Shown piece after piece: positions 1 to 9,289 of a DNA stretch of 64,000 nt (positions are counted from its first letter, which is position 1; each line of letters opens with the position of its first letter). Position numbers and translations under genes: made by a program. Location of the stretch: contig OU452240.1 in assembly GCA_911728455.2 (NCBI GenBank), positions 8,575,352 through 8,639,351 of the forward strand, read 5' to 3'. The notes under the pieces were generated by a model, which was given only the letters and a program-made list of their open reading frames with translations, did not search any database and was not told where the DNA came from. This DNA is from Marthasterias glacialis (Eukaryota > Echinodermata > Asteroidea > Forcipulatida > Asteriidae).

Positions 1-836
1 TCACGTGATTGGTTCTCGACCAATTAAAATTCACAATCTAATACCATGGTATAACAAATACTATTGGAACATATTGGTTTATGAAATTTGGTTGTGTTTT
101 GTAATATTTGCTCACAGATTTACTTAATGTTAAAAGCTTCATGAAGTTGTGGCAAGGAACAGGTTTCTCAATCTCCTATCACTACTTCAAATAAGTGAGG
201 CAAAAAATCATGATAACGTCCCATCAGCTTTTACTAGTAAATGAGCGGTGCAGCAATTTGTGATTGTGAATGCACACATTTTTGACATAATTGCAAATTG
301 TTGCTATAGTTTTGTACCTGATATTGTGCACCAGTGAACAGTTTTATGAAATTTGACATTGGAAAGTACAAATATCAGTCTGCAAGATGTGGGCATTGGG
401 GATGTTGGTATGCTTATGACTTACTCCTGCCATCAGAGGGTTTTACTCATGTTAAAAACATTTTTAGTACTTTGCATAGAGTTGGTGGAGGTACCAATCT
501 ACTTAATTGAAGTAGTTGTTGTTACTGTTAATGAAAAGGGTCTTAATTGATTTATGCAAAAGATACCATTTCTACCATTATACATATTATACTGAGATCA
601 ATAGATCCAAAGCAAGAGGACATATCAGCAGTGAGTCCTTTTCCAGCAGTCTTAATGCGTTACCTTATCGAGATACAGAAAGATTAAGGTTATCATAAAC
701 ACACAATTTTTAATAATAGTGAAACTCATCACTCACTGAGCTCAAGTTCTCATGGGAAAATACTGTTTAAACCTGTGGTCTTGTCGATGGAAAACAAAGT
801 TGTTTTGTTTATTTTGTTTTGTTTTATTCTCTTTAG
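1..836. other. Upstream non-coding sequence, probably intron
   Basis: AT-rich sequence with no convincing exon. Its 3' end (about 801-836) is a T-rich tract ending in TTTAG, which reads as the splice acceptor of the exon that follows, so at least the right part is probably an intron of the same gene. A short open stretch around 353-550 has no bordering splice signals that I trust and no recognisable domain. Confidence 0.5.
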
Positions 837-906
837 TGGTTTATTGAGCTGAAGGATATCAAGGAGTACAAGACAAAGAAGGACATCTTTATGTTGGCTG
901 AATACG
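837..906 (+). CDS. Internal coding exon of an unrecognised gene (partial)
   Basis: This 70-bp exon is preceded by a pyrimidine-rich acceptor ending in CTTTAG (831-836) and followed by a perfect donor GTAAGT (907-912). Only one of the three frames is open, giving 23 residues that start WFIELKDIKEY and end MLAEY, rich in Lys, Asp and Glu. It ends one base into a codon, which is exactly the phase needed to join the exon at 4591. The 5' part of the gene lies outside the window. I do not recognise the protein family. The exon call rests on the splice signals, the single open frame and the phase match. Transcription is inferred. Confidence 0.68.
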
Positions 907-964
907 GTAAGTAATCATATGATGTTTTTGCACTGTTACATTTTAAAAGCTGTATTATTAAATG

Positions 965-996
965 CATTCATGGTTTCTCAGAAGAAACAATGAATG
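965..996. repeat. Hairpin-forming inverted repeat
   Basis: The arms CATTCAT-g-GTTTCT and AGAAAC-a-ATGAATG pair around a CAGA loop, giving 13 base pairs with a single internal mismatch. It abuts another palindrome and lies just beyond the 3' side of the minus-strand LINE tail. It may therefore be the structured 3' end of that element, but this is inference. Confidence 0.8.
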
Positions 997-1027
997 AATA
1001 ATAGTTATTATTATAATAACTATTATT
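997..1027. repeat. Perfect 15-bp AT-rich palindrome
   Basis: The left arm (997-1011) and right arm (1013-1027) are exact reverse complements around one T. The sequence is built of ATT/AAT steps with a central GTTATT/AATAAC. On the minus strand it follows the LINE reading frame, so it may be the simple-repeat tail used at insertion. Confidence 0.85.
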
Positions 1028-1034
1028 ATTAATA

Positions 1035-1757
1035 TTTCGTGATTATCACAAAACGCAAATGAAAGATCTCATTTTCCTTTGTGCTGGTAATTCCTCAAGT
1101 CGGGCTACATCCCGTAGCCTTAAATCTCAAGGATCTTTCTCAGGATCCTATCTGTTCCCTAAAGTGCCACCTTCTGCAGCAGATCTACCCGCACAGTTGT
1201 GCCTATTTGATCTAGATGCTTCTCAAGTGCCTTCAGAATGGTGCCAAGTGTTCCAACCACCTCATGGACTGCTTTCACTTTCACCTACCAAACCTTACAA
1301 AGTTCCTTTTTGAAGTCCTAATACTTGTGGATCTTTTTCATCTCCTTAGAAGCTACCCTTATGTCACCTGGCACAGCTGTTTCAGTAAGATGACTCGTCT
1401 TCCTTGATTTATCTAAGACTACAACATCCGGACATCTATGTTTTTCTAACATGATCAGTCTGAATGTTGGATTCCCAGAGGATCTTGACCTGGTGGGTCC
1501 CTACATCTTTCTCTGGAACATGGTCGTACCACTTGGCATGCACCTGGACACCATACTTCTTACACAGATCCCAGTGAATCACCTTGGCCACCTTGTCATG
1601 CCTTCTTTTATACTCCGTCTGGACCATCTCACTATATTCGCTGACAATATAACATACAGTCTCTTCTGCCTTATTACACATTCTACACATGGGAGAGACA
1701 TTTACATTCTCTGTCTTCGCCTTTATTACATTTGCCCTTAACCAGTAGCTGCCGGAT
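1035..1757 (-). mobile_element. Decayed 5'-truncated non-LTR retrotransposon tail (LINE ORF2 C-terminal region)
   Basis: Read on the minus strand from about 1757 downwards, the translation matches the familiar C-terminal part of invertebrate LINE polyproteins downstream of the reverse transcriptase. It shows CRMC, then ETVCYIVSEY, EYKRRHDKVAKVIHWDLC, KWYDHVPEK and IQTDHV. After a frameshift near 1440 the match continues with CPDVVVLDK, AVPGDIRVASKEM, VGTLGTI, LLQK and DRILRKIL. At least three in-frame stops interrupt the second half, so the copy is dead. Everything upstream of the SGSYWLRAN segment is missing, which is typical 5' truncation. It sits antisense in the intron of the host gene. 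Family assignment is from motif memory; I cannot name the clade with certainty. Confidence 0.82.
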
Positions 1758-2440
1758 GTGTTGTATACATGCAAATGTTTCCCCTGCCTGAAAATGGAAG
1801 CATTGTAAAGAAACCATTGTGTAAAATCAGAATACCCGAACAAAGGTCACCCGGACATTTCACTGCTGAGCATGTACAGACCACGCACTTACGATTCATT
1901 TCACCCATGCAAAGACAAAACATGTCTTGGATATTTGGCTATTGAGAGGTGTTTTTTGTGTAACCCCCGTTTCCAGACCTTTGTCCTTATGTTCCAAGAA
2001 AAGGATTAAAAGATATCAAGAGACTTCCATGATTGTTCATTCAGTGTATTTCGGCTCAATGAAGGTAAGTCAGAGTGAGCCGGGAATCAAGCCATGGTTC
2101 TGGGTTTAGTACCAACTTATGCTGTGGGTAACGACTGATGTTATTAGATTTCACGGTATGTGAATTTGATATTTTCTTGGTCGAGAAAGTTAAACGCATG
2201 ATGCAATAAAGAGAATATTTTTTCTCTTGGCTTTGTTAAGTCAGGGTGTCTTTGTGCCAGCGGTACTCTCAAAGAAAAATGATTCCGGCAATTCTGACAA
2301 AATAATCAAAAATATTTTTTGGCACAGGAAAAAAAGAAGAATCTCGGCATCAACTGGTTAAAAACTGAACTTGTGTCGCAGTAACCAAGCCCTCAGTTTC
2401 CTTCTTTATTTCTCTGCTCTTTAACCAATTCCAGAACAAG
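1758..2440. other. Intronic sequence, nothing recognised
   Basis: There is no exon, repeat family or RNA signal I can support. A short minus-strand open stretch next to the LINE tail (1738-1923) shows no conserved motif beyond the LINE boundary. Confidence 0.4.
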
Positions 2441-2512
2441 GTGGTTGTGGTTGTTGTTTTCATTGTCATTGTTGTCATTGTTGTCATCGTTGTCATCGTC
2501 GTGGCTCATGCA
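2441..2512 (+). repeat. Imperfect TTG/TTGTCA microsatellite
   Basis: Degenerate runs of GTT followed by several TTGTCAT units end in TCGTCG. It is interrupted, which suggests an old simple repeat. Confidence 0.8.
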
Positions 2513-3417
2513 ATCACTTATAAGCTCATCAATAAAAGTTGGTACTTTTCTTGCCTAACTCAACTTAATGCATTTACGTAAGCTCGATTAGAGCTTAATA
2601 TGTAAAAGCAACCTTCATGTGGCCTGGCTGCTAACTTATTTTTCTCTTAAGCACTATCTGAGGAAAGACCTTAAGCTCTCCTTCATTAAGAGTTTGTTCA
2701 CACCTGAAAAGTGTGTTTATTGGATATGAATTTTTAGTTTGTAGAGTTGTTGTTTTTGTAGAGTTATTCATATAATTTAGGTTAACTGGATAGAAAACTG
2801 GTGTAAATAATGCAAGCCCATAATGGGTTGTCAGAGAGTCTCTGGGGCCAACGTCTCTTCATGGGAATGTCATAGGGACATGGGCATCATTACCTGTTCA
2901 ATATCTGGATCAAGGCACATGCTCTGGAGAAACAACCTTGCACAGACAACAATTTCAACCCTCTCTCTACCCTTTTTGGGGGGTAACAAATTTGTACATC
3001 AACATAAACAAATAAAATTAATGTACAAGACACACTCAAGCTATTGCTCCTGGGCATACAATTGCCACACATGATGCACAGGCATGTCACCAATATCCTG
3101 GAACAGATTCTTGCATTCTTACAGGCTAGTGGGGTCTCATCTGTGGGGTTTTTTCTCACCGATGGTGTCAGATTAACACAGACTTTAGGTTGTGCAAATG
3201 GTTTCTTTTTAGTTGAAGTTCAATAGTCCCTTCCACATTTAGGTCTATTCCTGCAGCGTCCCACTCTGGTCCTGTCAAATCCTTCTTGTCGGAGGTCCCT
3301 GGAGAAAGAAAATTTCAACCTGTTATGCAAGAAAGCCATCTTCCTCATTCCCCTTCCTCCCTTATTCAGCAAAAAAGTCAGGCCTTTGGCAGCCACGAGA
3401 ATGCCATCCACAAGACA
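2513..3417. other. Intronic sequence, nothing recognised
   Basis: No supported gene. A small inverted repeat, TTGTACAT (2992-2999) and ATGTACAA (3021-3028), is visible. Open stretches of 80-90 codons on both strands (about 2823-3159) carry no known motif and no splice signals that would make them exons. Confidence 0.4.
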
Positions 3418-3722
3418 GCACTATTCACAGCCAAGAGTGTCGTCTTAACTCCTTCCACCTCTGATGCCTGTGATCCATCCTTAGTATCTCCTGGCATGAC
3501 CATGTCCCAGATGCTTCCATCGATATGTTCACCCTGCGACAGCGCCGCCTTCAGTGGGCCGGTCATGTTCAAAGGCTGGTCGATGGCTGAATCACCGAAT
3601 ACATATTTTATGGTGAACTTACTGAAGCCCCCCTGGCCTCGTGGATGACCCAGACTATGTTACAAGGATGTCCTGAAACGCGATCTCGACGCTTTTAAGA
3701 TACCAAACACTACTTGAGAGTG
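3418..3722 (+). mobile_element. Decayed LINE fragment, C-terminal tail after the reverse transcriptase
   Basis: The plus-strand translation follows a widespread LINE C-terminal signature in order: CRLNSFHL-CL, SILSISWHDHV, LRQRRLQWAGHVQRL, YGELTEAPLA, then after a one-base shift RG-PRLCYKDVLKRDLDAFKIP. The reading frame is broken by TGA at 3462, 3471, 3588 and, in the shifted frame, at 3646 and 3715. Four of these (3462, 3471, 3588, 3646) stand where the family usually has Arg, so they read as CGA-to-TGA changes. The shift probably lies in the six-C run at 3628-3633. The reverse transcriptase and endonuclease are absent. It is a dead copy, in the same orientation as the host gene. Confidence 0.82.
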
Positions 3723-4590
3723 AACTGCCAACAACTGTTCCCATTGGTGTTCAACTATCTACAATGGTTGTTCTACTTCAACTGTACAAAGATGACTGTA
3801 AAAGAAGCGTCTCCATTGTCACTTACGACGGGATGGGCCATGATGATGAGGCTGGGATATTTTTTTAACTCTGGTCAACAAATTGGTACTATCCGGGATA
3901 CAGGTCTGGTATTGCCATCATTCATAGTGGCTTTGAAGAAGTTCAAGTCTATTGTTGTTATGGAGTATCCGGAACGGGTGATCACTTTTATAATACAGCA
4001 TTCAGCCAAACAAAATGGAGAAAAATGGATGTTTATTTATGACAGGAAACACAATATTTAAAGTAACACTTATCTATCATCATGTTAGCAGTTTTTTGCA
4101 GTGTTTCTAATTTGTTTTTAAGTACCTGATACCACCCATAAGTACTTCAGCATGTGAGTAGACATGCAGGCTTATATTGAAAATGAATTGAGTTTATTAG
4201 AATTGTAAATCTTTTAATTATTCACTCAAAAATTTTTTGGAAAAGGCGGGTAACACTTTTCTGTCCATTTTTTAGGGTGATTTGGAAACAAAAAACATCA
4301 ATTGAATGAACTCAAATAATATTTTCAGCATAAGCCAGCATATCAATTCACATGGTAAAACACTTTTGGGTGGTTTCAGGTTCTTACAAAAAAGACACCC
4401 ATTAGAAAAACTCATGTAACTGATGCAAAGTGGGACTCTTTATTGCGTTTCCTGTCTAATGTTTAAAAGATTGTCATGCAAGTAAAAAACAAAAAGTAGT
4501 TAGTTTATATAATTAAAAAAAAAATAACTAAAAATGCCTAGAAGAGTAATATCTATGATTAATTCTCTTGCTGTTTTTTCATATCACTAG
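3723..4590. other. Intronic sequence, nothing recognised
   Basis: An open frame of about 115 codons (3714-4061) overlaps the end of the LINE fragment and has no recognised domain. I regard it as chance. The final 30 bases form the polypyrimidine tract and acceptor of the terminal exon. Confidence 0.4.
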
Positions 4591-4772
4591 ACCCTAAGCA
4601 GAAGAGTACTGTTCGCCACAAGTTCCAGTCCAACATGGCACATGACATTGGTTATGCCATGCTGTGTGTGTTTTCCTACATAGCAGCTGCAAGGAGTGCT
4701 GACAGTTACACACGCAAAGAATTAGAAGCAAGAATGGCCGGCAGAAGGCGCCAATTTCTTCACTCTCCGTAA
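4591..4772 (+). CDS. Terminal coding exon of the same unrecognised gene
   Basis: The exon follows a strong acceptor (T-rich tract, then CACTAG at 4585-4590). It joins the exon at 837-906 through a split codon (G + AC = Asp) and stays open for 60 codons to TAA at 4770-4772. Together the two exons give 83 residues. Residues 24-38 are basic (DPKQKSTVRHKF). Residues 42-57 (DIGYAMLCVFSYIAAA) are hydrophobic and could be a short membrane segment or a buried helix. The tail is charged and basic (RKELEARMAGRRRQF). I cannot assign a family. If the hydrophobic stretch is a membrane segment, the arginine cluster after it would favour a cytosolic C-terminus, which is inference. Confidence 0.7.
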
Positions 4773-5180
4773 ATAAGAACAACACAAATTTGGGGGATCC
4801 AAATGAACAATGTCTACAAACATCTAAAACTTTAATTGAGTTTAAAGGTAAACTATAGGATTGGTAAAGCTGATAGTGCAGAGTTCTTACTTTGTCTCAT
4901 TCCATATATACATGGGAAAAAAAAACATGGGAAAATTTTGGTTCAATCCATCATCCAAGTCAGGAGAAAATAGTGAAAATACTGTGCACACTTAATAGCC
5001 TGTAAACACATTGTCCTTAATTTCAATTGTTACAACCGAAATTAAAATCATTGCCTTCAAATTCTATTTACTTTGACAGTATTTCAGACAGAAATATTTC
5101 TATGGAAGATTGGTACTGGTATGAACTTCATAATCAGTAAGCTTTCATACTGATAATAATATATATATCGACAGATACAG
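4773..5180 (+). other. Probable 3' untranslated region and flank
   Basis: AT-rich sequence directly after the stop codon with no further open frame. The first credible poly(A) hexamer is ATTAAA at 5041-5046, followed by T-rich sequence. If it is used, the 3' UTR is roughly 290 bases. Confidence 0.45.
5041..5046 (+). promoter_or_regulatory. Candidate poly(A) signal ATTAAA
   Basis: This is the common variant hexamer, 269 bases after the stop codon, with T-rich sequence downstream. A canonical AATAAA occurs later at 5604-5609 as an alternative. Chance occurrence in AT-rich DNA cannot be excluded. Confidence 0.3.
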
Positions 5181-5376
5181 TTTGGCTTCTGACTGGACCC
5201 CCATGAGCAAAGAGGTTTGGCATTGCACAGGACTGCCCACCAACATAGGGCTGGTTTGCTCAGTTGGGTAGAGCGCTTGTATGGTAATCGGGAGGTCATG
5301 GGTTCGAGTCCGGCATCAGTCAAATTTTCTTTGCTCACCCCAATTAATATATATATGTATATATATATTTTTTTAA
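5181..5376 (+). mobile_element. tRNA-derived SINE with tRNA-like head and AT-rich tail
   Basis: Positions 5249-5322 fold as a tRNA. The acceptor arms GGCTGGT and ATCAGTC pair over all seven positions (two G-U). The D-arm is GCTC/GAGC. The anticodon loop ATGGTAA reads GGT (Thr). The pol III B box is GGTTCGAGTCC. The T-stem has two mismatches and the anticodon stem is weak, so it is unlikely to be a working tRNA. The minus-strand translation gives the AGLEPMTSRLPYKRSTQLSKPA signature often seen in protein databases from tRNA-derived SINEs. The AT-repeat tail at 5347-5376 fits a SINE 3' end. The left limit is uncertain. Confidence 0.72.
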
Positions 5377-5409
5377 TGAATACCAATCCTGTATTCTACC
5401 TTTAGTTTA

Positions 5410-5574
5410 TTAACCCTTCTACTTTCCATGACGTTTGAAACCATTCAACTGTGCATATCTTAGTACACTGTGTAAATACACCACTACATCATATCATAAT
5501 TCCTGCCTGCATTGTGTATCTATTAATCAAAACTTTGTGAGTAGTATTGAATGGCCAGAGAGTAGGAGGGTTAA
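5410..5574. mobile_element. piggyBac-type MITE, 157 bp with TTAA target sites
   Basis: TTAA (5410-5413) is followed by CCCTTCTACTTTCC. The right end is the reverse complement, CCCTCCTACTCTCT (5557-5570), before a second TTAA (5571-5574). The terminal arms match at 11 of 14 positions, and CCATTCAA recurs inside both arms. There is no transposase frame in the 157 bp, so it would be non-autonomous. TTAA duplication and CCC-starting ends are features of the piggyBac superfamily. The family call is inference from these ends. Confidence 0.65.
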
Positions 5575-6014
5575 GAATTTAAGATGAAGTATAAATGTAT
5601 TCTAATAAATCTGGATACCCCTGTATTATTGCTACTTGTTGCCCTCTTTAGTCTCACAAGTCCTCATTCTAAGCAGTGTTTATTACCGTGCATCTTGGAT
5701 TTTGTGTTGAACCAAACACACCTAAGGCAGCTGTTGTAATTACTGACTTGTCATTACATTGCTCACTTTTTTGTTTTCAAAACAAGTATACACTAATTTA
5801 TCTTTTTCTTTTTTCAAATGCTGAACATATGTAGTTTGGCAGTAGATTTTTGTTATCTACAAACAAGGCCATTAAGAAACAGTTATCAGAACAGCTTTGT
5901 ATTTCATCTTGGTACAAACACAATTTATGGTATTGTGTTCTTTTGCACTGAAGACTTCTGTACACAAAAGTTGTGAACAGCTTAAAATAAAGGTGACACA
6001 ATAAAAATGTGATG
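5575..6014. other. Intergenic, no gene seen
   Basis: AATAAA hexamers occur at 5604-5609, 5986-5991 and 6000-6005, but no upstream coding sequence makes them convincing transcript ends. No open frame or RNA structure is supported. Confidence 0.4.
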
Positions 6015-6200
6015 TATCATGGTCAAGTGGTCTGATGCTGATGGCTGAGACAATAGTGTGTGGGTTCCTGACCCGTTCATGACAATTGTGTCGCTGACCA
6101 AGACACCTAGCCATTAATCCCTTTTCTCAACCCACGTGTACAAGCGCTGAGATGGTATGATGTTAGTGTTAGTGCTATTTAATCAGCTTGAGCTATAGAC
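6015..6200 (+). mobile_element. Degenerate tRNA-derived SINE
   Basis: GGTCAAGTGG (6021-6030) resembles a pol III A box. GGGTTCCTGACC (6062-6073) resembles a damaged B box. About 20 bases later comes GTCGCTGACCAAGACAC, then a CCATTAATCCC stretch and CTCAACCCACGTGTA, which follow the body layout of common marine-invertebrate SINEs. Ends are not sharp and I see no clear target duplication. The alternative is chance similarity. Confidence 0.5.
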
Positions 6201-6323
6201 AGTTTAGAGAGTTTGAGGAATGATTTCAGCATTCCTAATGAACAAGTAATGTGAAGCGCCCAATTCTAGTTACTATGATACAATTATGCACTGTATCAGA
6301 AACCTATGCTATTACTGTTATTG

Positions 6324-6324
6324 A

Positions 6325-6394
<70 letters not shown>

Positions 6395-6411
6395 ATTGTT
6401 ATTATTATTTT
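6324..6411 (+). repeat. TTG microsatellite grading into TTA
   Basis: A nearly pure run of about 20 TTG units is followed by TTATTGTTATTATTA and then TGCGCTATATAA. The last motif is often found at the 3' tails of invertebrate retroposons, so the microsatellite may be a tail remnant. Confidence 0.9.
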
Positions 6412-8669
6412 GCGCTATATAACCGGCATCTTCTTCTGGACCTCGACTCTTCTCTACAACATAACTCAAGATTGAAGTTTAATTGAACATTGAAACTCAT
6501 CAAACAACTGAACCTCAACATCAAGACGGCACAAACTTTATGACGTCAAAAAATCAAGACCCCTGAACCACACAGTGGATTTTTACAATCTATCCATCAT
6601 CGGAGGTCTTCAAAAACTAAACAGATTTGACCTTGATACATGCATACAACATTGCGTGAATTATAGTAAGGTGTTGTACTGAATATAATGAGTTCATCTT
6701 TAAACGTGAATCATTAGAATCGTGAATCATTTTTCAATACTTGGAAGGTTCAAACCCAAACTTTGACAGTGCCCTATAGACCATTGGTAAAATCTGGTGC
6801 AAGATATCAAACTTATCTCTTTTTTATTATTCATTAATACATTAAACACCACTGTAACGTCAAGCAGAACAAAACGGAAGGTGTCTGCTCTAGAATGGTA
6901 GGGGTCATCACCACCACATGGTGTAAAGGTAAAATCACAAACAGTAGGTTGAAATTAGTTTAATAATAATTGATAAATTAAGCTATTGTGTCTGTACCCA
7001 ATCCCGTTATGACTTCCAGACCTTCTACACCGGCAACAAAGTTTAAGCATCACCAGTTATGAAGGTATCAATGTATCTCATAAGTAAATTCCCTCCAAAC
7101 TTCTTGTTTAAGATCAAGTAATAAAATATAAAGAAGCAAAAGCGTAACGATTCCAATTAGAATTATGGACAATGTTGTTATTGGGATTTTTGTTGTTTAA
7201 GATAAATGGTAAAGACATTAATGCGAAGTCATTGGACTTTTTATTTCTGATATACTGTTTACAATCATGCCATGATTAATTAATTCTTTTAATAATTTGA
7301 TATAAGTCTTTTTGTAAATGCAATGTTTAAAAAGAAGTTTGATTGTACACATTTTGTTCTTCTTGTTTAAAACGACCAGTATCCTATCAAAGCTGTACCT
7401 TCTCTGCAAACGTTGTTTGCAAAAAATTTATTTCAAAATAGTGAATTTTTGAAAGCATATTGCCATACATGCCCATGTCTTGAAGAAAATTTTAGTTCTT
7501 GTAAAACAGTTATATCACAAATTAAAAACAGTTTGTGTTTGTTTTGTTTTGGTTTTTTTTTTTAGGTTGATATAGATCCATTCCTTTATATACATTTCAA
7601 ACGAATGTTGTTTTTACCTTTTAGGTACGATTTCGGATTGCAATATTTATCGAATATGTTACTTAGTTGATGTTTAATTCGTTATAACAAAACATGTACT
7701 ATTTACCTTTCATGGTTAGTAAGGCAGTCTGGTATTTTATAAAAAAAAAATATATATAAAAAAAACATACAACGCCAAGATCACTTAGTTTATTTGATGT
7801 ATTCAAATTTACTGAATGAAAACTATGTATCAGAAATTGTTTTGAAGATAGTTGTCGTTGTTATGTTTAAATATTGCTATTATGAAACCGACCATTGAGT
7901 AGTATCTAGATATATATTTATTCAACATTCACAAAATCAACTTAATTTAACTATAAGGTGTAATAGTTGTCTTCTGTTGCTTTTTTGCACCCTCAACTAA
8001 ATGTATTGCTGTACATAATAAAACTTGATTAGTATCTATTTATCCTCCGATAAACGAAACTGCTTCAGGGATTGATCGTGATTGTTGACATAATTATCAA
8101 TAGTTTGTAGTCAAGAATTAGATGAATTCTGTTTATAATTCCCTTTCAGAGAAGCAACAACTTAAAGCAATTGAAATAATATATATACAGGCACAACACA
8201 TTTTGTAAAGGCAGTGTCCGGGGGCAGCGGGCTGCAGGGGAATCACAAACTTTCTATTTAATATTTATTGAGTTCATTGTTTACAACTGTGCAATGTAAT
8301 CAGTATTAACACGTCGTGTATAAAATAATACTAAAGATTCCTTTGTTCTGGGTTTGAAAGTGTTCTAGTTTATACAAATAAAGTGACACAGTGGGGAGAA
8401 CTTTCTTTTGGATTATTTTTCTGTTTGTTCGTTAAAATGCTCATTATATTTCAAATCCAAATGAATGATACACAAGTGAAGCCAATGCAATTGACTCTTA
8501 TCACTTTCATTTTTTACTAGGCAGAAGCCTTAACTAGAGCTCAATTGTATTCATGAAAAAATACCAAGCTGTTTCGCTATTGCCATCCAAAATTTGTTTG
8601 AAATTAAACAAATTTCCCTTTGAAACATTCATCTTCTTCAAGCAAGTTACCTTTTCAAACCTCTGTTCT
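6412..8669. other. Intergenic, low-copy, no gene seen
   Basis: AT-rich sequence with poly(A)/poly(T) patches (about 7552-7564, 7741-7767). No open frame with a domain, no RNA gene. A lone CRE-like TGACGTCA at 6541-6548 and a G-rich spot at 8218-8240 are the only local oddities. This stretch separates the host gene from the satellite. Confidence 0.5.
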
Positions 8670-9289
8670 AGATGACGTTCCAATTGCAGACGAAAAAAAT
8701 CCAAAATACTCAGATTGCTCTCAGATTGATTACAAAAACAATCTGGTTCAATCTCCACAACATTGGAGTTGAAAAAAATTCAAAACTACCCAGATCGGTC
8801 GGAGATTGATTTTTTAACAACAAACATGTGCATCCTCAACAAAATGGTTCTGTTTCTTCGAGATTGGAGGCGAAAATTTTCAAACTACTCAGAATGCTCG
8901 GAGAGTGATTAAGTACTCACAAACTCGGGTGTTCTGATGCTACAGTTTCAATCCCGGCAACATTGGAGGTGACAAAATTAAAATTGCTCTGATCGGTCTG
9001 AGATTAATTTTGTACCAACAACCATGGACATTCTGAAGCTAAAAGTTCAACCTCGGTTATATTTGAGATGGACAATTTTCAAACTTCTCAGAATGCTCTG
9101 AGAGCGATTTGGTCCTAACAAACTCAGGGTGTTCTGATGCTACTGGTTCAATTCTCGGCGACTTTGCAGGTGAAACAATTAAAACTACCTGAGATCAGTC
9201 TGAGATTGATTTTGTACCAACAAACAAGGGCATTCTGAAGCTATAAGTTCAACCTCGGCTTCATTTGAAATGGACATTTTTTCAAACTC
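8670..9289. repeat. Diverged left edge of the satellite
   Basis: The first monomers are recognisable only in part. ACTCAGATTGCTCTCAGATTG near 8706 and CAGATCGGTCGGAG near 8791 are decayed forms of the core, and 8670-8700 is a faint match to the GCAGGTGAAAAAAATC end. From about 8960 the monomers look standard. Edge decay is expected where unequal exchange no longer homogenises copies. Confidence 0.8.

Larger units (their letters stand above)
907..4590 (+). other. Intron of 3,684 bp between the two coding exons
   Basis: The intron starts GTAAGT and ends in a T-rich tract plus CACTAG (4571-4590). It contains two decayed LINE tails in opposite orientations, two palindromes and a short microsatellite, each listed separately. 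Retroelement debris is normal intron content. The boundaries depend on the two exon calls being right. Confidence 0.6.

Noticed and set aside
353..550. Small open frame upstream of the first exon
   Set aside because: No splice signals or domain; an alternative frame over the same bases is equally open, so coding is not supported.
3714..4061. Plus-strand open frame of 115 codons as an exon
   Set aside because: It begins inside the LINE fragment, has no acceptor or donor that I trust, and no recognised motif.
5249..5322. Functional threonine tRNA gene
   Set aside because: T-stem mismatches, a U-U in the anticodon stem, and SINE-type flanks make a pseudo-tRNA head more likely.
5084..5386. Minus-strand open frame of 100 codons
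   Set aside because: It is the antisense translation of the tRNA-derived SINE, a known source of false proteins.
6251..6475. Poly-valine protein
   Set aside because: It is a translated TTG microsatellite.
6541..6548. CRE site TGACGTCA as a promoter element
   Set aside because: A single 8-base match with no gene start nearby is expected by chance.
8218..8240. G-quadruplex
   Set aside because: Only three G runs of three or more are present; a fourth is needed for a canonical fold.
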